From positions 271,703,092 to 271,767,091 of the forward strand of contig CM054062.1 in NCBI GenBank assembly GCA_028641055.1: a DNA stretch of 64,000 bases, written 5' to 3'. A model generated the notes under the pieces. It was not told the DNA's origin, made no database searches, and saw only the letters and a program-made list of their open reading frames with translations. A program made the position numbers and the translations under genes. The stretch comes from Alopecurus myosuroides. Taxonomy: Eukaryota > Streptophyta > Magnoliopsida > Poales > Poaceae. Position 1 is the stretch's first letter, and each line of letters opens with the position of its first letter. Below, piece after piece: positions 52,867 through 61,800 of this stretch.

Positions 52867-55800
52867 ATGCCGCCAACAAGGAGCAACCCGCCTGAACCAC
52901 CTCCGCTCACGGAGCTGTTGACTCAGATGACTCAGGTCGTGGCTCAGATGGCCCAGATCCAGGCTAACCAGCACAACAACCAGAATGCTCCGCGAGTCAG
53001 CATCAAGGAGTTTCTGAGCATGGGGCCGAGAGTGATGGGGGGATAGTAACCCGGTAGGCCCACTTCAAGGTATAATCCGGCCCGAGGTGAGCTGAGCAAT
53101 ACCCGGATAGGGGTAAAGAGGTTACTAGAAGGCCCAAAGGCTTGTGAGATTCGTAACCCGGCTTGTGGGTTGCGATAAGGAAAGTTAGGCTTTGTATGTG
53201 GAGTTCGAGTAGGACCCAAGATGTGCCTTGAAGGGCAAGTTAGGGGTGTACGGGTGCTTTATAAACCGGCCCCTAGGTTTAGTTTGCCAGAGATTCAAGT
53301 CATAGTTGTAACACCTGTTATCGAGTATCCAGTATAATCATATCGAGATCCGGCGAGAGTTGCTTTCCGGTTCTTAGATTGCTTTCGCCATGTTCTCCTT
53401 CGAGCTAAACCCTCTCCCAAATACCTGTGTCGACTTGCCCCAAGATCAGTTACCCCAGGTAACATCTGCCGTGATTATCCCACGACAGTTGGCGCCCACC
53501 GTGGGGCCTGCGTCCAAAGGTGTTTACATCACGGGAGAAGCTCGGAAGAGCATGAAGAACATCATCGTCGGAGAGATCTACGTCAACAACAAAGGAGAGA
53601 AGATGGTAGACGATTCTGGCTGGGGGCCAGAGTCAGATCGCCTTGAAACCGGATCCATCGTGACAGTCGGCAGCGTCAACGTCTTCGTCGGTGTGGTATG
53701 TACTTCCAGTGCGAATTATGATAATATTGGATCTGATTCTGTGTCAGGAGAAGACATGTATGTCCGATCGGAAAAGGAAGAGTCGATTGGAACAACGGGT
53801 CAGATGGAGAGGGAAGATGACACCGAGTCTATACGGGATTTGTCGGAGGATCGATATGAAAGGGGAAACAGCGAGGAAGAACAGTACGAATCTACACCGG
53901 GCATCATGCGCCGGGTTGCGGTCTATGCGGCTCCCGCGACCAATCTCAATCAAGAAAACGCGGCCGCGGCGCCAGCCGGGGCGGTTCAGGCAGCGGCCCA
54001 GCAGCAAGGAGCGGTTGACCCGGTCTTGGCCCAGGTCGATGGAGAGTCGGCGTCTGTCACCAGTCGCCCAGCAGACGAGGAGCGACACGCAAATATGTTC
54101 GGGTTCCAAGCAAACCGGACACCGGGGGCGGGCCCCTCAAACCCGCGTCACCCGGCTCTGTTTGATAATAATTTGATTTTGGACCCCACAGTCTTGGCCA
54201 CAGTTATTACCCCAGAAAACGCGGCAGAGCGTGTAAGAGACCTGGACGTGGCTCGTCGTGCATTGGAGCAGCAAAGAAGGCAAGTGGAAGCAGAAAGGCA
54301 GGGGATGGTCGCGCGGCAGCGCGAATTGGATGACCGAGAGACCCGGCTCCGGGAGGAAACGACAAGGATGCACCAAAGGCACCGAACTATGCTGCCGGCA
54401 ACAGGAGGGGTTATTAACCCGACTGCCCTGGTGTTCACGCCCCAAGATCAGCCGATTCCACCGACGAACCAAGGGACCATACCGCGACCTTCAACGGGAG
54501 CACATCCGGTAAACGCGCCAGCCGGGTTACCTTTGCCACAGACGGGGGCGACAGCCGGCAATACCATGCCGCCACCACCATCACGATTCCGCACACCAGC
54601 AGGTCATTACAACAATCCCATGGACAACGTGTACGCAGCAACGCTCGCATTAAACCAGATTCCTGTGGAAGACTCGCCTCATGCGGAAGGAACCCGACGA
54701 GCAATCGATCTGCTACACACCGCGGTAGCACAGCAAGCCAATTATCCGGATCATAGAAGCGGGATGCATGGGACGCCGTACGTCAGTCAGCAACAGGGCA
54801 ATGTTCAAACAAGTGCGGCACAACGAAGGGAAGAGCAGCAGCAAATGCCGCCTCCACCGCGCGTCCAGACAGTACCGGCAGTATCAGCAGCACAGGCAGT
54901 GGTGGACAGCTCCAGGGCCAGAAGAGCCGGGGCCGGGTCTCCAACGCACGAGTTACCGGCGGTGCCGCACCCCGCGGTACCCCCAGCCGGGTCACGCGTT
55001 TCCCGGGCAAGACCAGCTCCAACCACCCTTGCAGGACCAAAGTGCCTCTCGGACGATATCAGGGCAGAACCTTACCCGGAGAAATTCAAAGAACCGGGGA
55101 AAGTAGTGAATTATGAGCCAACAATGGATCCAGAAACGTGGCTGAGCAGCTATGAGATGGCAATGTCAATTCGCAACGCATCCGAGAATCTCCAAGCCAA
55201 ATTCATGTACTTAATGATGTCAGAGGGAGCAGCAAAGTTATGGCTCACCAATCTACCGGAAAAATCGATCAAATCGTGGGAGGAGCTAAAGACCGCATTT
55301 ATCAAGCACTTTCATGGGACATGCAGAAAGTTATTTACTATTGATGATTTAGAAAGATGCGTTCAGAAGAAAGGAGAGTCAGCACGCAGCTGGGTACGCC
55401 GGGTTATGGAGATACTCCACTCGTCTACGGATATCCAGCCTAAGGATGCGCTACAAGCTATGGCAAAAACATGTAAGTATGTTCCTTTAGTGCAAAAGCT
55501 AACTCGCATGAAATCTAGTAGGAATGCAGCGGAGGTTACAATGGGAGAGTTAATGGATGCGTGCAACAAACACGCTGCAACGGATACCACAGAGGAGGAA
55601 GTTGATGACAAGAAAGCAAAAGCAAATACAAGTAACAGTGGGAAAACCGGCAATGCATCGGCGCCAAACAATAATGGAAGTAGCCAAAACAAGCGCCCGT
55701 TTGAAGGGAATTCCGAGCTTGTAGCCAATACGGAGGCCGGGTCTTCAAGACCTAGATCCGAAGGGAATTTTAATACTGGAAATCACAATGGGGGACACTA

Positions 55801-58800
55801 CCAAGGACCTCCAAGACCAAGCAACAGTTGGGACATATTTAGGATGGCGTGCCCGAAGCATAGCAGGAATGGCAAGCCGGCCAATCATTCATTGGAGCAA
55901 TGTGCCGACTTACAAAGGTGGAAGAACGAGGAAGTGAACAGAGCCATGCGAGGCGCAGGCCGAGGAGGAGGCCCGGGCCTAGGTGGAAATTTGGGCAACG
56001 GACCGCCCCCAGCCGGCAACCCGCCAGCTGGAAATCAAGGTAACAATCAAGGGGGAGCGGGAGGTTTTCAAGCTAACCCCAAACAGCTGGGTCAATATCA
56101 TGTGCACACTACGGGAGGCTCTAACAAGGATAAGAAGATACTGAAACAAGCAGTTAATTCGGTCTCTTCCGCTGTTCCAAGGTATTCGAGGTGGTCAGAA
56201 CAAGAGGTAACATGGAGCAGGAAGGATCACCCGGATAGAGTTGATCACCCGGGAGTCTTGGCTTTGGTAGTGGCACCACAGGTCAACGGCTATGAGCTGA
56301 AAAAAGTCTTGATGGATGGAGGAAGCAGTATCAATATCCTGTACTGGGAAACTTTTCTGCGTATGGGCTTAAAGGAATCGCAGCTGCAAAAGAGTACAAC
56401 AGTTTTTCACGGGATAGTGCCGGGTCACTCAGCATGCCCTGAAGGAAAGGTGGCACTGGAGGTAGCTTTTGGGGAGTCAAAGGACAACTACCGAGTCGAG
56501 TGGCTTACCTTCGAGGTAGTAAAGTTACGCAGCCCTTATCATGCATTGTTTGGAAGGCCGGCTTATGCCAAGTTCATGGCAAGACCGTGTTATGTGTACC
56601 TACAGCTGAAAATCCCGGGTCCCAAGAAGACCATTACAGTACACGGAAACCGAGATATAGCAGCTGAGTGTGATGAGGGAGACGCGGCAATGGCCGAGCA
56701 AGCCTGTAGGAAGGAAGAGCTCAAACATTACCGTTCTCAGGTAGACCTAGAAGAGAGGACAACGTCAAAAAAGCCAACTCCCGAGGGGGACAAAGCAAAA
56801 GTTAGGGCAGAACAAAACCCTAAGATGGTAGGCTTCATCAGGAGCGATACTTTCAAAACTCTCAGCAGGGAAGAAGAAGACGTACCACCGTCCGCAACTG
56901 GTCACGTTCCAAGGGCGATTTACCCGGATTGGCTAGCAAATCCGGTACTCATTACGAAAAGGCATAGCAAGTGGAGAATGTGCATCGGCCGTACCAACGC
57001 GAGGCCGACTCTCGGGAGTAACTAAAGCAGTGCAATCGACGGCGGGTTTCATACGCGCTCTTTTCCTTACCAGGGTACCTACGGGGACTGGAAGGTTTTT
57101 AATGAGGCGGCCTGCTGATTCAAAAAAGAAATTTTCATCAATAAAAGAAGATGGTTTCGAATCTTATCATGGTCTTTGCTTCAGTTACAAGTAAGTGACA
57201 TTGTTACTATCAATACATCAGTATCATCGAAATACATTGCGTGAATATAGGTCTCCGGGGGGTGATCTGCTTCAATAAGTAATCACAAAACTCGGAGACC
57301 CGGCCATGATGCCTATGAGTTATAGGGGCTGATTACTCGAAAAAACGGGTGCAGCTGCAATCTTATAACTGGACAAAGGAGCCAAATTTCTTGGTTATTC
57401 TTACTTAAGCTCGATGTGACTCGCACTAAAGTGGCATGATCTGTTCACGTACGATTACAATCAAACTATGCAGCCCAATGGGGCTTGCTTGATCTTGTTT
57501 TTCGTATAGATGCAACGACATGGTATCCACGCGAAAGCCGGCTTACAGTACAAGATAATCAAAAGGGTCATCTAAACCACAAGTCCATGCAGAGTATAAG
57601 GCTAAAAAAGCCGGAAACTCAACAAGTATTAAGCATGACTTCAGTATTTATGTAAACAGCTATTGGTATCCAGCTTGGTAAACAGCGGTATGTCATCTGA
57701 GAAAGGCCACGCCCCCATAGCTCGTACTTTGGGTCATGGGGACTGGGGACTTCGAAACAGAAACAAACTGTTTAACTACCAAAGCCTGTAAACCTTAATT
57801 TTCGAGTATTGGGGACTTAAAGAAAAGTTCATCTATCAAAACCTACGATACTCGGTTAGCCGAGTCTCAAAAGGAAATTGAAAACAAGAGTTCGAAGTAT
57901 CGAGAATAAGCTTATAAGTAACACAAGGATGGATATTATCAAAAACCAGGGGAGGCAAAGAGTTATCATAAGTTCACAAACGCAAAGTCATAGTGTCAGC
58001 ATCAATGGTGCACAGGCGCACCGCAAAAATCATATCAGCCTCGAGAAACGCAAAGCACTATGCAGCGTCCTACTCGGCGTCCTGAGAGTGGTCCTCCGGG
58101 TCTAAGTCTTGGACTTGCTCCTTGGCCTTGCCAGCAGTTTTACCCGGGCTCTTCACATCTGGGCGAACAGGCGGAGGCACGGCTGGGGTAGAGGTAGACG
58201 GCTTCACGCCCAGCTCTGCTTCCCTCTTTGCAGCCTCTTCCTTCCTCCTAGCCAGATCAGTCGACCGTTTGTCCAACATATCAATAGGGGGGGTGCCTCC
58301 ACCAGGATAACCTTGCCCTCAGAATCATACGAGCTCATAATCGTGTTTAAATCCATCTTGTCGGCCAAAGCTGTGGCCGAAGGGCGTACCGCAGATTGTA
58401 TAGCTTTGAAATCCTGGGGCTTGAATTTGTATCCGTCAGCTTTAAACTCTGGGAACCCGGATACTACCTTCGCCGGGTCAAGCTTTGGAAAATAAGCCTT
58501 CGCCAGAGTTAAAGCCCGGGTCATCCCAATTCGGCAGGACGAACGCTTCAGTATTTCAATCCATCCAGGCGCTGTGGAAAAGGCCTGCATAAGGTTCTCC
58601 TCGCCCGGGTATACCTCAGAAGGCCACTTGATAGCATCCAGCAAAAGTTTCGTACCGGCAAAAAACGTCCGGAGCACAGTCTTCAGAGTTTTAACTTGAG
58701 TAATAGCATTCTCCTCTGGAGCAGCAAGGTTAGCACCTGCAATCGAAAAACACAAAAGCATATCAGTAATATTGGTTATTACAGCGGCAAGATAGAGATA

Positions 58801-61800
58801 CGCAAGTTAATCGCAAATAGCAAACTTACTTCGCAAGATACGGTAAGTGTCCGAAAGCTGAGTCGACAGGTTATTCAGCGAGGACTGGGCAGCGTTGTAT
58901 TTGTTCTTGTACTTGGAGACATCCTTTTTCAAAGTCTTTATCTCCGCTTCAAGGGTTTCCCTGCGCTTTGTTTCCGCAAGCAAGAGCTGCTCAGTTTTAA
59001 GTAGTGTTTCATCCGACTGAGTTATCTCCGCCTGCAAAGAATGAGTGCAATTGTAAGCCGGATATTGCGAGAATATTTCCATCTAAGAAAATGATTACAG
59101 TAGATTATTATGCGAAGTACCGAGAATAATTACAGAAAATTATACTCGGAACTTGGGGACTGGATGTATAGTAAGAAGTGTCAAACAAGATTACCTGATG
59201 TGCTGCAGCCATACGCTCTAGGACATTTCCTTCCGAAGCTTTCATGGCGAGAAGAGCGCTCATTAGCTGGTTAAAATCAGCGTTATCCGAGTTAGATGAC
59301 TCGGGTACCTGGAAAGAAGGGAAAGGAGTTTTTCTTGTAACAGGAGGTGGCACCCGGGTCATCCGAATGTCGGAATCTGGTCCCCCTCCCGCGCTCGAAG
59401 CTGCTCCCTTCTCCTTCTCGCCTGCGTGCGAAGCGATTGGATACTCGGCGTCATGCCTAGTTGGCTCCGGTGGCGACACTTGCTCGCCGCCAGCCGCGGT
59501 GAAAGCGTCATCAGCCGGCTCGTTCTCGACCCGGGCCTTAGCCTCGGTGTCCTCCTGGTCGCTACTAGTAACCGTGGCTCTGAAGAAGGTGCAAAGGCGA
59601 AATTAATCTTTGATTATAAAAAAAAGGGGATGAAAGTTCGGTATGATATCAGGAAAAGGTGCTTACCCGGTGTTTACCGGGAAGTCTGAGGGGAAGCCGT
59701 CACTAGACCCGGAAGAGACTGAAAAATGGCAAGAAAGGTCTGGGATTACATTACAAAGGAATGTCCGGAAAGAAATTTTGTTTACGATAAATACCAGGGT
59801 GTTGAACTGGGGGCGGCGAAGCGACCGGGTTAAGGGTCTCGTTGCCCGGATGGTTCCGGGTTACTCGGCGCCTAGTCGCGGGAGGCTCCTTCAGTTATGA
59901 TCAAAAGGGGTGGAGATGGGGTTAGCCCCGGAGTGACGTTATGGGAACAAAAAACCAAAGTGTGATGAGATGAAGTAAAAACCTGGAGGGCTATCCTCTG
60001 GGATTTCCTCTTTGTTCCGGCTTTGGTGGCCAGCTCCAGCTCTTCCTCCTCGCTGGTGGATCCGCTCCTGCTGTCCGTTTCTTCTTCTTCGCTTTGGTCC
60101 TCTTGCTCTGAAAAATATCCGAGTTATAGCATAAAGAAGAAGAAAAGGCGGGATATAACGTGTGCAAGGGAATCAAGTATGTACCTTCATCCGAGTTAAC
60201 AACATTGTCTTCCTCCTCCGCATCTTCGGAATTAGGAGGGGTGTCGACCGTCCAAAAGTCATCATCGGCCTGAGGAGAAGATGCCGGGATAGTGATTAAT
60301 ATCGAGTCAAGAGAAGAGAATAAAAGTAAGCTGTTAGAAGTCAAAATCAAGAGGTAGGAAACTTACTGCGGGGGCTGGATTCTCGAGGGTAAAAGGTTCT
60401 AGTCCGGCTATGTTCCGGATCACCTCGAGCTTCTCTGTTAAAAAACCCTTGATCGTCTTGTTCATATCACTAGGAGCAAGGGTACTAGGAGAGTATCGGA
60501 TAGGGTCTGTGGGAAGACCCGAGTATTCGCACATCAGCTTCTCACGAATGGAGTTTGGCTGGATGCGGAAGCTGACCCAGGTCTTCACCAGGTTTAGCCC
60601 GATGAGACCTCGGGCTGACAAGATGGAGATCCTAGCTAGCAAAGGCAAGATCGCCTCCCTGTCCGAGTCAGGGGCGAAGGCGTTGAAAGTCTCGGAGATG
60701 TCAAGCTGACCCTCCGAGTAACCCGGCAACTTCTTTTCGCCGGGTGGAGAGGTATCCTGGCAGTAGAAGTATGAGAGCTGCCAGTGCTTCACATGAGAAT
60801 TGAGAGTAATAGGAGGCATCAGGGAGTTCTTGCGGCGCTGGATGGAAACCCCGCCGCAAGTAAGAAGTGCGCCGTCGCCGCTTTCGCGACACGGCTTGCA
60901 CTGAAAAAGTTCGACGAAAAGAGCCAGACTTGGCGGAGTGCACAAGTAAGACTCGGAAAGAACGATAAAATGGGAGATGTTTAAAATGGAGTTTGGGCCT
61001 ATATCGAAAATACGGAGTTTGTAGTGGTCTAGGACGTCGCGGAAGAAAGGGTGACCCGGAGGCCTGAAGCCCCGGGTCACGTGTTCAACGAAACATATTA
61101 CCTCGTCTGTTGCTGGGGAAGGTCGGGTTTCGTTGCCTGGTACTCTCCAGTGGATAGCTTCCTGTGGGGGTAGGGTTCCAAGCTCGACCAACTCCTCCAG
61201 TTTGGCCGTGGTAACAGAGGATTTCCCCCAATTGGCTGATATGGAGTTTGTGGATTTAGCCTTAGCCGGCTGTTTCCCCTGCCTCTTGGGTGCCATGGGG
61301 TTGACCTGGTAAAACATTGAAGGAAAGGGCGTAAGAAACAAAAACTCGGAAGTTAGTAGATAAGCAGTTACCGGCAATTTAAGCACAAACCGGGTATTGC
61401 CTTGCCGAGTCAAGTATGATGTGCCCGGGTATTGTGTGCTATTACAAAATCTATGGAGCTTTCCGTAAAAGAAAATGTTTGGAGAAGTTATGAGGGTGTT
61501 TATGTGCCTACCATCTGTGAATGATCCGGAGAAGTGGGATTTTCTGAGGAGGGAGAACAAGAGCGGAAATTTTATATGGCCCAAGCCTAGATTGGGGATC
61601 TTATTTCTAAATTTATGGCCATGTTAATGACTACTGGAGTTAGGAGAGTAATATAAGCTATGAATCCTATCTATGGGGATGTCTATGGTAAGTGTCATTG
61701 GGCTAATCCGGCGCGGCCCGAGAAATCGTGGACTACTTGATTCAGATCTGATCAGAGGAAAAGATGAGAAATTGCGAGGATGAGCCGAGGGATACGAGGA

